Below, piece after piece: positions 26,122-34,896 of a DNA stretch of 64,000 nucleotides. The notes beneath the pieces were generated by a model. That model was not told the DNA's origin, did not search any database, and saw only the letters and a list, made by a program, of their open reading frames with translations. Position 1 is the first letter of the stretch. Each line of letters opens with the position of its first letter. This stretch comes from Microbacterium sp. USTB-Y (lineage in GTDB: Bacteria > Actinomycetota > Actinomycetes > Actinomycetales > Microbacteriaceae), in the NCBI RefSeq assembly GCF_023703415.1, contig NZ_JAGMTU010000001.1:248001-312000 (forward strand), written 5' to 3'. Made by a program: the position numbers and the translations under genes.

Positions 26122-27735
26122 GTGCCCCCGATGAACCACCGTCCGCAGGTGACCCTGGTGCGGGTGCTCGAGGCGCTCGACACCACGCTGCTCACGGTCG
26201 TATGCGGGACGGTCCGGCCCGATCGCACGGTCGAGGCGATCGTCATCCACGATCCGCGCGACGTGCCGGACGCCCCGCGCAACTCGCTCGTCATGGGCGT
26301 CGGCGTCGAGGATCCCGACCTCGTCCTGGGCCTGCTCCCGCTGCTCGCGCAGGCCGGGGTCACGGCGCTCGTGGTGCGGGCGCCGTTCGCCGCGGGAGAG
26401 GCCCTGCGTGCCGAGGCCGAGGCGACCGGGGTCGTCGTGCTCGCCCTCAACCCCGGCACCACCTGGGCGCACCTGGCCGGCATGCTGCGCTCGCTGATGA
26501 CGCCGGGGGATCCGGACGACGCGCGTCCGGTCACCTTCGGCGGAATACTCGCGGGAGACCTGTTCGCGGTGGCGGACGCGATCGCCGCCCTGCTGGAGTC
26601 CCCCGTCACGATCGAGGACCGCAACGCGCAGCTGCTCGCCTTCTCCAACGGCCCGGAGTCGCAGCGGGCCCCCGGGATCCGTGCCAGGCCGCTGCCGCCG
26701 CAGGACATGCGCGCGCTGGAGGAGAGCGGGACGCTCGCGCGGATCGCCCGCAGCGAATGGCCGGTCGAGGTCACCGCCGGATCCGCCGGCGACGAGGTGC
26801 GCACCGCGATCGCGGTGCGCGCGGGCGACGAGGTGCTCGGCACGATCTGGGTCGCCGGCTCCCTCACCCCCGAGCGCGGCGCGTCACTGCGCGAGGGCGC
26901 CAAGCTCGTCGCCATGCACCTGGTGTGGCAGCGCACCGACGCCGACGTCGAGCGCCGGCTGCGGGCCGAGCTGCTGCGCACCGCCCTCGCCGGCGGTCCC
27001 TCCGCCGGTGAGGCCGTGCACCGGCTCGGCCTGCGCGAGGAGCCCTGCGTCGTGCTCGCGCTGACCCTGCACGGCCCTGCGGCCGAGCAGCTCCCGCACG
27101 CGCACCTCGCCGCGGAGCGCAAACGCGTCGCCGATGCGCTCGCGGTGCACCTCTCGTTCGCGCACCCGCGCTCGGTGTCGGGGCTCGTAGGCGACGTCGC
27201 CTACGGGGTGCTCCCCCTCGCCGCGGACGCGGACGACGAGGGCGACAGCGCGGCACGGGTCGCCACGGAGTTCCTCGCCCGGATGCGCTCGGCGCTGCGT
27301 CCCCTGATCGGCGTCGGGGTCGCGGTCGCGGAGACCTCGCTGCTGCCCCGCTCGCGGACCAGCGCAGACCGCGCGCTGCGCGTGCTCCGCGCCGGGATCG
27401 TCGACCGGCAGGTCGTCCGTCTCGACGAGGTGCACGCGGAGGCGCTGCTGCTCGAGGTCGCCGGGGCCGCGCGGGACATCCCGTCAGGACCCCTGGCGCG
27501 GCTGATCGCCTATGACGAGACCCACGGATCCAGCCTCACCGAGACCCTCGAGGCCTGGCTGGACGCGTTCGGCGACGTGACCGTCGCCTCGGCCGCGAAG
27601 TTCGTGCACCCGAACACCTTCCGGTACCGCCTGCGCCGTGTGGCCGAGGTCGGCCGGATCGACCTCGACGACCCGAACGCGCGCTTCGGCGCGATGATGC
27701 AGCTGCGGCTGCGCGCGATCAACGCAGAACGCTGA
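26122..27735 (+). CDS. PucR-family transcriptional regulator
   Basis: 537 aa. An N-terminal PucR-like sensor region (VTLVRVLEALDTTLLTVVCG through ALVVRAPF), a middle GAF/GGDEF-like region (SPVTIEDRNAQLLAFSNGPE; PLIGVGVAV), and the C-terminal PucR helix-turn-helix with ASAAKFVHPNTFRYRLRRVAEV. PucR-type activators control purine, amino acid and peptide catabolic genes. It lies between the rightward acyl-amino-acid genes and the leftward peptide gene set, so it is the natural candidate regulator of one or both. Its last 17 bp overlap the convergent fusion gene. Start GTG 26122 by the -10 box. Confidence 0.85.
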   Translation: MPPMNHRPQVTLVRVLEALDTTLLTVVCGTVRPDRTVEAIVIHDPRDVPDAPRNSLVMGVGVEDPDLVLGLLPLLAQAGVTALVVRAPFAAGEALRAEAEATGVVVLALNPGTTWAHLAGMLRSLMTPGDPDDARPVTFGGILAGDLFAVADAIAALLESPVTIEDRNAQLLAFSNGPESQRAPGIRARPLPPQDMRALEESGTLARIARSEWPVEVTAGSAGDEVRTAIAVRAGDEVLGTIWVAGSLTPERGASLREGAKLVAMHLVWQRTDADVERRLRAELLRTALAGGPSAGEAVHRLGLREEPCVVLALTLHGPAAEQLPHAHLAAERKRVADALAVHLSFAHPRSVSGLVGDVAYGVLPLAADADDEGDSAARVATEFLARMRSALRPLIGVGVAVAETSLLPRSRTSADRALRVLRAGIVDRQVVRLDEVHAEALLLEVAGAARDIPSGPLARLIAYDETHGSSLTETLEAWLDAFGDVTVASAAKFVHPNTFRYRLRRVAEVGRIDLDDPNARFGAMMQLRLRAINAER

Positions 27736-30700
27736 CCGGATCCGGATTCGGATCCGGGAGCCCGAGCGCGCCCAGCAGGCAGGCCAGCCAGGCCGCGTCC
27801 TGCGCGACGATCACGTCGTGGCCCGTGCCGGATCCGTGTCCGGCGTTCTCGTACACGTGCAGCAGGATCGGCGCCGGCCCGCGCTGCGCGGCCTGCAGAC
27901 GCGCGACGAACTTGCGCGCCTGCCAGGGAGGGCAGCGCGGATCGTTGGCCCCGGCCTCCACGTACAGCAGCGGATACTCGGCCGGACGCACCCGCTCGTA
28001 GGGCGACAGCGCGATCATCCGCGCCACGTCGACGGGGTCGGCGGGGTCGCCCCAGGCCTTGCGGATCACGAAGTCCAGGTACGGGTTGCGGAACCCGCCG
28101 ACGAGGTCGAGCAGAGGGGCGCGGGGCAGCACGGCGCGCCACAGCTCCGGGCGGGCCGTGATCGCGTTGCCGCACATCAGCCCGCCGTCGGAGCCTCCGG
28201 TGAGCGCCAGCCGCCCCGGCGCGGCCACTCCCTCGGCGAGCAGGTGCTCCGCGACCGCGAGCAGGTCCTCGTCGCGGACGCCGCGGCGCTCGCGGTCGGC
28301 GGCGCGGAACCAGGCGCTGCCGAACTCTCCCCCGCCGCGCAGATAGGCCTGCACGAGGGTGCCCCCGGCGGCGACGAAGGCCGCGAGGTCGGGCTGGTAC
28401 TGGGGCAGCGTGGGGATCCCGGCCGCACCATATGCCGAGATGAGCACGGGACCGGGCCCGGACGCGCCGCGCGGGCGCACCACGTGGTACGGGATCGGGG
28501 TGCCGTCGGGGGCGGTCGCCGCGCGCAGCTCCGCGTGCGCGTCGATCGTCACCGCCGGCTCCCGCAGCATCTCGAGCGCGCCGCCGGGACGGTGCCGGTA
28601 GACGCCCCAGGACGACGTGAGCGTCGAGAACGCGAAGACGAAGGATCCGTCGCTCGTGGCCGCGAGCCCGGTGAGCGGGAAGAACGGGGCGGCGAGCGCC
28701 CCCTCCCCGGGCAGCGGCAGCACGCCCTGCGCGGTGCCGTCGCCGCGCAGGATCCGCACCCGCGCCGCCGTACGGTGGAACTCGCTCAGGTAGAGCGCGT
28801 CGCCGACGGGGAGGACCGACCGCAGCACTGCGTCGCTCTCCGGTACCAGCTCCGCCCAGCAGGCCGGGTCGTCGGGATCGGCGGCGTCCAGCGGGATCGC
28901 CACGAGCCGCCGGCGCGGCGCGCCCCGGTCGGTGACGGCGACGTAGCGGTCTCCGACGACGTGCCCGGCCACCGTCTCCTGCCCCGGGGCGAGGAAGGGC
29001 CGCCAGCCGCCGGAGGGATCGTGCAGGTCGCGCACCGCGACGGGGAACGGCGTGCCGACCCGATGGCTGGCGACCGCCCAGCGGCCGTCCGGCGAGAACT
29101 GGATCCGGGTGTACTCGCGGGAGCCCTCCGGCAGGGGCACGTGCTCGAGCTCGGAGGGGCCGCGGACGCCCAGGTCCCGGCGGTACACGACCTGGTGGAA
29201 GTCGTGCGCCGGGCCGCTGAGCCCGAGGAACGAGAATCCGCCGCTGTCCGGACGCCACGAGATCCCGCCGCCCCAGGCGCTGTGCAGCAGCTCCGGCGGG
29301 GCGTCGTCGCGCCGCGTGGCCGAGCGCACGTCGACCAGCTCGACACGGTTGTGCTCGCTGCCGTCGGTGCAGACCCCGACCGCGAGCACCGTGCCATCCG
29401 GGGACGGGGCGAACCAGCTGAGCACCGCCGTGCGCCCGGGTCCGTCGAACTCCGCCAGGTCGACGAGCGCGCGCCCGGGACCGTACGGCTCGTCCGCGAC
29501 GACGATGCGGCGCCCCTCGGCGCGGAACCACCGGCCGCCGGCGCCGACGGGCAGCTCCGGGCGGGCGCCGGCGTGGCTGCGCTCGATGAGGGCGCGCACG
29601 GCGTCGCGGTCCCGGCCCGCCCAGATCGTCTCCTCGGCGTAGGCGGCCTGCGCGCGCTGCCAGGCGCCGACCTCGGGGTCGGCGGCCGCGTCCCCCTCCA
29701 GCCAGCGGTACGGATCCGCGACGGCGATCCCGGCGACGGTCTCGACCGTCGCTCCGGTGCGCGCCAGCGGCGGCGCACCGGCCGCTGCCGGGGCGCCGAA
29801 CTCGGCGCGCAGCCTCTCCAGGCGGCCCTCCACGAGCGACGCGCGCCGGAGGTGGGCGATCGCGTCGAAGGCGGTGGCGGCATCGGCGAGCGGGTCGAGC
29901 CCGGTGCCGGCGAGCGTGCCCACGACCCCCGCGAGGAGCGCGGCCGGCGCCCTGCGCAGGTCGACGACCGCGTCGCCGAGCGGGTCGAGGGCGTGCTCCA
30001 GGGAACCGGGCACGGGCTCCCGCTCGGCGAGCGACGCCTCCCAGTCGAAGGGCCGCGGCGAGCGCTCGGCGAAGGAGACGACCGGGCCGCGGCCGGAGGT
30101 CATGCCGATCACACGCAGGTCGGATCCCCAGCGCTCCTGCAGCAGGGAGCCCAGGGTGGGCCGGCCGTGCAGCGGCTCCCGGCGGACGTGCGCGTTGTGC
30201 GCGAGCACGAGGATCCGCTCCTCGCGCTCGGCGATCCAGCTCACGGTGCCGGCCATGAGCGACTCGCGTGGATAGGGTCCCTCGCCGCCCGACCACGACA
30301 GCTCGGCGAGGAAGGCGCGCAGGGTCTCGGCCGAGCGGCGCGCGAGGTCGTCGCCGTGACGCTCGACGCGGTCCAGGAGCCCCCTGATGCCCGCCCGGAT
30401 CTGCTCGCGGGCCGCCTCGTCCCTGGTCTCCCAGGCGATCGCCGCCTCCGTGCGCCCTCCGAGGTCGGTGATCCGGCGCAGCTCGTCGTCGCCCGCCTCC
30501 GCGGGGATCCGGGCCAGGCACAGCCGCACGGCGGAGCCCGGGGACGTGGCGGAGCCGGGCAGGTCCATGCCCCAGAAGCGCAGCGGCGACCGGCCACGGG
30601 CGTTCTCCGCGCGCATCCACGTCAGCTGGCGCCGCACCGCCTCGGACTCGCCGAAGCCGTAGGTGAGCCCGGCGCGGGCGATGTCGCCGACCTCCCCGGG

Positions 30701-30955
30701 ACCGCCCTGGATCCAGTCGTCCACCTCGATGCCCTCGGCGAAGCCCGACTCCCTCACGAACGCCGTGAAGCCGAGATCGCTCGCGAGCGTGCGGAACAGC
30801 CCGTCGGCGAGCCGGGCGAAGTCGTCGACGCCGTGCGCGCCCTCGCCGAGCAGCACGATGCGCGCATCGCCGACCAGCTCCCTGACGAGCGCGGGATCCC
30901 AGGGCTCGCCGGGTGCCGCCAGGGGCAGGACGTGCGTCCGGTCCGTCTCATGCAT
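27719..30955 (-). CDS. Fusion: erythromycin-esterase-like domain + prolyl oligopeptidase (S9)
   Basis: 1078 aa. Residues about 20-400 are an EreA/ChaN-like domain: VLLGEGAHGVDDF with the conserved Glu/His, FWGMDLPGS, and VLAHNAHVRREPL. Residues about 410-1070 are a prolyl oligopeptidase: N-terminal cap DPYRWLEGD, a seven-blade propeller region, and the alpha/beta hydrolase with Ser922 in GGSDGG, Asp in GANDPRCPP and His in AGHGSG. Both halves keep their key residues. POP cleaves short peptides after proline; Ere-like proteins hydrolyse macrolides or unknown esters. The ATG at 30955 follows AGAGGA by 8 nt; a GTG at 30973 is also in frame. It is cotranscribed after the peptide-binding protein, with a hairpin between. 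No signal peptide. Confidence 0.85.
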   Translation of the reverse strand: MHETDRTHVLPLAAPGEPWDPALVRELVGDARIVLLGEGAHGVDDFARLADGLFRTLASDLGFTAFVRESGFAEGIEVDDWIQGGPGEVGDIARAGLTYGFGESEAVRRQLTWMRAENARGRSPLRFWGMDLPGSATSPGSAVRLCLARIPAEAGDDELRRITDLGGRTEAAIAWETRDEAAREQIRAGIRGLLDRVERHGDDLARRSAETLRAFLAELSWSGGEGPYPRESLMAGTVSWIAEREERILVLAHNAHVRREPLHGRPTLGSLLQERWGSDLRVIGMTSGRGPVVSFAERSPRPFDWEASLAEREPVPGSLEHALDPLGDAVVDLRRAPAALLAGVVGTLAGTGLDPLADAATAFDAIAHLRRASLVEGRLERLRAEFGAPAAAGAPPLARTGATVETVAGIAVADPYRWLEGDAAADPEVGAWQRAQAAYAEETIWAGRDRDAVRALIERSHAGARPELPVGAGGRWFRAEGRRIVVADEPYGPGRALVDLAEFDGPGRTAVLSWFAPSPDGTVLAVGVCTDGSEHNRVELVDVRSATRRDDAPPELLHSAWGGGISWRPDSGGFSFLGLSGPAHDFHQVVYRRDLGVRGPSELEHVPLPEGSREYTRIQFSPDGRWAVASHRVGTPFPVAVRDLHDPSGGWRPFLAPGQETVAGHVVGDRYVAVTDRGAPRRRLVAIPLDAADPDDPACWAELVPESDAVLRSVLPVGDALYLSEFHRTAARVRILRGDGTAQGVLPLPGEGALAAPFFPLTGLAATSDGSFVFAFSTLTSSWGVYRHRPGGALEMLREPAVTIDAHAELRAATAPDGTPIPYHVVRPRGASGPGPVLISAYGAAGIPTLPQYQPDLAAFVAAGGTLVQAYLRGGGEFGSAWFRAADRERRGVRDEDLLAVAEHLLAEGVAAPGRLALTGGSDGGLMCGNAITARPELWRAVLPRAPLLDLVGGFRNPYLDFVIRKAWGDPADPVDVARMIALSPYERVRPAEYPLLYVEAGANDPRCPPWQARKFVARLQAAQRGPAPILLHVYENAGHGSGTGHDVIVAQDAAWLACLLGALGLPDPNPDPVSVLR

Positions 30956-30977
30956 CGGGGTCGATCCTCTCACCGTG

Positions 30978-31007
30978 CCGGGGCCGGCCTTGCTCGGCCG
31001 GCCCCGG
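30978..31007 (-). terminator. Hairpin between the binding-protein gene and the fusion gene
   Basis: A 12-bp perfect stem (30978-30989 with 30996-31007), 6-nt loop, starts 11 nt after the stop of the binding-protein gene and ends 22 nt before the next ATG. Likely partial terminator or mRNA-stabilising stem that raises the level of the binding protein. Confidence 0.7.
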
Positions 31008-31018
31008 ATCCGGATCCG

Positions 31019-32872
31019 CTACTTCTGCTTCTCGGTGAAGTACCACTGCTCCGGGGAGTAGATGAACTTCAGCAGGCCCTCGAACGTCTCGGGCGGTCCG
31101 GAGAGCGTGCTCTTCCAGACGATGAGGTTGTCGGGGGTCGGCAGGAACAGCACCGGCAGATCCTTCGAGATCAGGGTGGTCTCCGCGCTCAGCGCCTTCG
31201 GATCCGAGCCGAACACGCTCGCCTCGATCGCCTTGTCGGCCTCGGGGTTGCTGTAGCTGCCCAGGTTGAAGCTGCCGTCGGTGTTGAACGCGCCGTTCGC
31301 CGTCGGGTACGACGTCATCACGAGGGGACCGGTGTCCTGCATCCCCCACTCGTCCGCGTTCGCCGGAGCGCCCGGGTTCGTGTAGTTCTCGTACATGTAG
31401 TTCAGCGACTTCGTGACGACCTTCACGTCGATGCCGAGCTTCTTCGCCTCCGAGGAGAACGCCAGGTCGCGGGCGCCGACGTAGCTCGGCGAGCTCGCCG
31501 AGGCGAGCGTGAAGGAGATCTTCTGCCCCTTCTCGATGCCCTCGCCGCACTGACCGGATCCCGCTCCCGGCTTCTCGCAGACGGTCCCGGCCTTGTCGAC
31601 CTTCCAGCCGTGCTCGGTCAGCAGCTTCTCCGCGGCCTTCGGGTCGAACGGGTACGGGGCCTTGTCCCCGAACGCGGGAGGGAAGGCGGAGCCGAGTCCC
31701 ACGGTCGCGTAGTTCTCGCTGGCCGCCCCGTTGTAGACCCCGCGGCTCTTGATGTAGCCCGGCTGGTCGACGAGGTGCTGCAGCGCCTGGCGCACGTACG
31801 GCTGCGCGATGATCCTGTCGAAGCCGCCGGTCGTGTTGGCGAAGTTGATCACCAGCGGATCCGATCGCGCCGGCGCCGGAGCCGCGTAGACGTCGTAGCC
31901 CTTCTTGCGCAGGTCCTCGATCTTCGACGAGTAGCTGGAGTCGAGGCGCCCGACGGTCACCGTTCCCGCCTGATACTGGTTGTAGACAGCGGCCGCCGAC
32001 GTGAACGCCTTGAAGTCGACCTGCGCGAGCTTGTGCTCGCCCGGACCCGTGTACGCGGGGTTCGGCGTGAGCGAGAAGGAGCCGGTGGTGGGCTCGAAGC
32101 TCTTCAGCGCGTAGGGGCCGCTGACGACCTGCCAGAGCGGGTTCGTCGCGAACGACGACTGGTCGGCGGACTGGCCGGTGAGGAACGTGTAGATCGCGGC
32201 CGCGTTGGCCGGATCGGTGTAGTCCAGGACGGGCCCTCCCGCCGTCGCGATGCTCCAGTCCGCCGAGGGGAGCACGACGAGCTGCTGCAGGAGCGACTCG
32301 AGGTAGGCGGGGTTGTACGCCTTCTCGAGCGTCAGCACGACGGTGTCGGCGCCGCTCGCGGTCGCGGTCACGCCGTCGGGGAACTGGCCCGGGGTGTAGA
32401 ACGCCCAGTTGGCCGCGCTCGCGGCGACGGCGGCCTTGAGGATGTCGAGGGAGAAGACCACGTCGCCCGCGGTGAGGGGCTTGCCGTTGGACCAGTCGTT
32501 CTTCTTGAGGGTGATCGTGACGGTGCGCCCGTCGTCGCCGTACACGGGGGCCTCGGCGAGGCTCGTGTCCGCGTTGCTCTTGCCGTCGACGTCGGCCCGG
32601 TACAGGGTGCGCCACATCAGGTCGTAGCCGATGACGGCGCCGTTCGCCTCGGCGGGCGGGTACGGGAAGATGTAGTTCGGCGCGAGGCCCGGCGTCATGG
32701 CGACCGTGATGACGCCTCCGTCGACGGCCTTGCCGCTCGAGGCGGGGATGGTGCGGTACTGGGAGGGGTCGACCTTGGCGGTGCCGGCGCTGCAGCCGGT
32801 GGTGATCAGTGCGGCGGCGACCGTGAGGGCGATCAGGAGGCGCCGTCGCCTCCGGGGAACCTGCGGGTTCAT
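31019..32872 (-). CDS. Peptide ABC transporter substrate-binding lipoprotein (SBP_bac_5)
   Basis: 617 aa. Signal peptide with RRRRR n-region, hydrophobic core LLIALTVAAALI and lipobox-like TTGC, so a lipoprotein at the outer face of the membrane. The mature part shows family-5 features: YDLMWRTLYRADVDGK, WSNGKPLTAGDVVFSL (the typical W-x-DG-x-P-hTAxDV block), VRQALQHLVDQPGYI and YNNPEADK-like SYSNPEADKAI. These proteins bind di- and oligopeptides or nickel. A disulfide-rich insertion (VCEKPGAGSGQCGEG) is present. ATG 32872 follows AAGGAGCACAGC. It probably starts its own transcript after dppC and feeds the DppB/C/DF permease. Confidence 0.92.
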   Translation of the reverse strand: MNPQVPRRRRRLLIALTVAAALITTGCSAGTAKVDPSQYRTIPASSGKAVDGGVITVAMTPGLAPNYIFPYPPAEANGAVIGYDLMWRTLYRADVDGKSNADTSLAEAPVYGDDGRTVTITLKKNDWSNGKPLTAGDVVFSLDILKAAVAASAANWAFYTPGQFPDGVTATASGADTVVLTLEKAYNPAYLESLLQQLVVLPSADWSIATAGGPVLDYTDPANAAAIYTFLTGQSADQSSFATNPLWQVVSGPYALKSFEPTTGSFSLTPNPAYTGPGEHKLAQVDFKAFTSAAAVYNQYQAGTVTVGRLDSSYSSKIEDLRKKGYDVYAAPAPARSDPLVINFANTTGGFDRIIAQPYVRQALQHLVDQPGYIKSRGVYNGAASENYATVGLGSAFPPAFGDKAPYPFDPKAAEKLLTEHGWKVDKAGTVCEKPGAGSGQCGEGIEKGQKISFTLASASSPSYVGARDLAFSSEAKKLGIDVKVVTKSLNYMYENYTNPGAPANADEWGMQDTGPLVMTSYPTANGAFNTDGSFNLGSYSNPEADKAIEASVFGSDPKALSAETTLISKDLPVLFLPTPDNLIVWKSTLSGPPETFEGLLKFIYSPEQWYFTEKQK

Positions 32873-33043
32873 GCTGTGCTCCTTGTTCGGGTGGGTCGGT
32901 TCGGGCGGACGCTATCGGCGGTGCGGCCGCCGGCGTCGTATTCCGGTGATTCGAGGGTGCAGGACGGGCGCGGCCGCCCGTTCAGCGATCCGGACAGTTT
33001 CGATGCGGTGCGCCTGTGTGCGCGGACACACCCCTGCGGCCGC

Positions 33044-33949
33044 TCATCGGCGTCGGTCCAGGACGTCGCGCAGGGCGTCTCCGAGCAGGTTCAGCCCGAG
33101 CACCACGAGCACGATGCAGAGCCCTGCGGGGTAGATGAGCCACCAGTTGCCGGCGGTGATGTAGGCGACGCCGCTGGAGAGCTGGCTGCCCCAGTCCGTG
33201 ACGGGATAGCTCAGCCCGAAGCCGAGGAATCCGAGAGCGGCGATCACCAGGATGGCGTCGGCGACCTGGAACGTGAGGTTCACGATGATCACGCCCATGG
33301 TGTTCGGGATCAGGTGGGTGAAGATCAGCCGGCGATCGCTGGCGCCCATGAGACGCGCCGCCTGCACGAACTCGCGGACCCGCAGGGACAGCACCTCGCC
33401 GCGGATCAGCCGGGCCGAGACGAGCCAGGAGAACCCTCCGATCACGAGGCTCAGGGTGAGCGGCGTCGCGGTGAAGCGCGCCGCGATGATGAGCACGAAG
33501 AACAGGAACGGGATCGCCAGCAGCACGTCGACGAAGCGCATCATGATCCCGTCCACCACCCCGCCCACGAGTCCCGCGACGGCGCCGTAGACGGTGCCCA
33601 GGGTGGTCGCGAAGACCGCGGCGAGCAGACCGATCTCGAGCGACACCTGACCGCCGAGCATGAGCCGGCCGAGCACGTCGAAGCCGTTCGGATCCGTGCC
33701 GAGCGGGTAGCCCTCGCCGGGGGGCAGCAGCGCGTCGAGGAGGTTCACGTCGGTCTGGTTCGTCGGGTACAGCAGCGGTCCGACGAAGCTGAACAGCACG
33801 AGCAGCACGAGCAGCGACGCGCCCGCCACCGCCATCGGACTGCGTCGCAGCGCGCGCAGCACGGCGGCGGCCGCGAGAGGTCGCGCCGCCGTGGCGGTGG
33901 CCACGATGACGTCGGTCTTCTCGGACATCTCGGGGTGTGCGGTGGTCAT
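33044..33949 (-). CDS. Peptide ABC transporter permease, DppC type
   Basis: 301 aa inner-membrane permease with an N-terminal cytoplasmic tail, a first helix (MAVAGASLLVLLVLFSFVGP), a loop containing the family's YPLGTDPNGFDVLGRLMLGG, five further helices and the ABC-binding EAA loop around FVQAARLMGASDRRLIFTHLIP. Encoded after DppB with 4-nt overlap (ATGA). Pairs with DppB to form the channel for peptides delivered by the lipoprotein encoded at 31019-32872. Confidence 0.93.
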   Translation of the reverse strand: MTTAHPEMSEKTDVIVATATAARPLAAAAVLRALRRSPMAVAGASLLVLLVLFSFVGPLLYPTNQTDVNLLDALLPPGEGYPLGTDPNGFDVLGRLMLGGQVSLEIGLLAAVFATTLGTVYGAVAGLVGGVVDGIMMRFVDVLLAIPFLFFVLIIAARFTATPLTLSLVIGGFSWLVSARLIRGEVLSLRVREFVQAARLMGASDRRLIFTHLIPNTMGVIIVNLTFQVADAILVIAALGFLGFGLSYPVTDWGSQLSSGVAYITAGNWWLIYPAGLCIVLVVLGLNLLGDALRDVLDRRR

Positions 33950-34896
33950 CTGCTCAGCTCGATCCGTCGGTCCGCGCGTGCGACCACGAGGTCGGCGAGG
34001 AGGTTGCCCAGCACGGTGAGCGCGCCACCGATGAGGGTGTAGGCCAGCAGCACCGGGTAGTCCTCCCGATGCAGGCTGTTGAGGAACAGGAGGCCGAGGC
34101 CGGGGTAGTTGAACACCGACTCGACGATGAGGTTTCCGGCCAGCAGCGTCGGGATCATGACTCCGACGAGCGTGATGAGCGGGATGCAGGCGTTGCGCAG
34201 CAGGTGGCGCAGCAGCACGATCCGCTCCGGGGCGCCCTTGGCCCGGGCGACCTTGATGTAGTCCATGCCGAGCTGTTCGAGCGCCGCCGAGCGCTGGTAC
34301 TGGGAGAACACCACGACGTTCGTGAGCGCGAGCGTGATCAGCGGCAGCGCCATGGCCCGCGGATCCGTGAACACGACCCAGGGCGAGGTCGACTGCGAGG
34401 CCTCCGCAGGGAAGAGCGGCACGAGCTGGCTGAGCAGCGCGATCAGCAGCAGCGCGACGAGGAACGAGGGGGTCGCGTAGAGGAGGTAGGCGACCCCGGT
34501 GGCGGCCCGGTCGACGACGCTGTTGCGGCGCACCGCCTGGAGGATCCCGAGCGGGATCGCGATGAGCAGCGCGAGCACGAGCCCGGAGAGCGACAGCACG
34601 GCGCTGCGTCCCGCGTTCTGCGCGAACAGCACCGTGACCTCCTCGTTCAGCTTGTAGGAGCGGCCGAGGTCGCCGTGCAGGAGCTGCACCACGTAGTCCG
34701 CGTACTGCACGAACAGCGGTCGGTCGTAGCCGTTCTCCCGGTTGAAGGCCTCGACCGCCGCGGCGGAGGCCTGGGGCCCGAGCACCACGCGGCCCGGGCT
34801 GTCGGAGATGAGGTGCAGCATCACGAAGATCACGATCGAGATGCCGATGAGCACGAGCAGCGAGACGAGGATCCGCCGCAGCAGGTAGGAGATCAC
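33946..34896 (-). CDS. Peptide ABC transporter permease, DppB type
   Basis: 316 aa. The first helix LVSLLVLIGISIVIFVMLHL follows the basic start YLLRRIL; six transmembrane helices in all, and an EAA-type loop YIKVARAKGAPERIVLLRHLLRNA. GTG 34896 is the start and overlaps the stop of the ATPase gene by 4 nt. The long loop with YDRPLFVQYADYVVQLLHGDLG is typical of DppB/OppB. Confidence 0.93.
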   Translation of the reverse strand: MISYLLRRILVSLLVLIGISIVIFVMLHLISDSPGRVVLGPQASAAAVEAFNRENGYDRPLFVQYADYVVQLLHGDLGRSYKLNEEVTVLFAQNAGRSAVLSLSGLVLALLIAIPLGILQAVRRNSVVDRAATGVAYLLYATPSFLVALLLIALLSQLVPLFPAEASQSTSPWVVFTDPRAMALPLITLALTNVVVFSQYQRSAALEQLGMDYIKVARAKGAPERIVLLRHLLRNACIPLITLVGVMIPTLLAGNLIVESVFNYPGLGLLFLNSLHREDYPVLLAYTLIGGALTVLGNLLADLVVARADRRIELSR

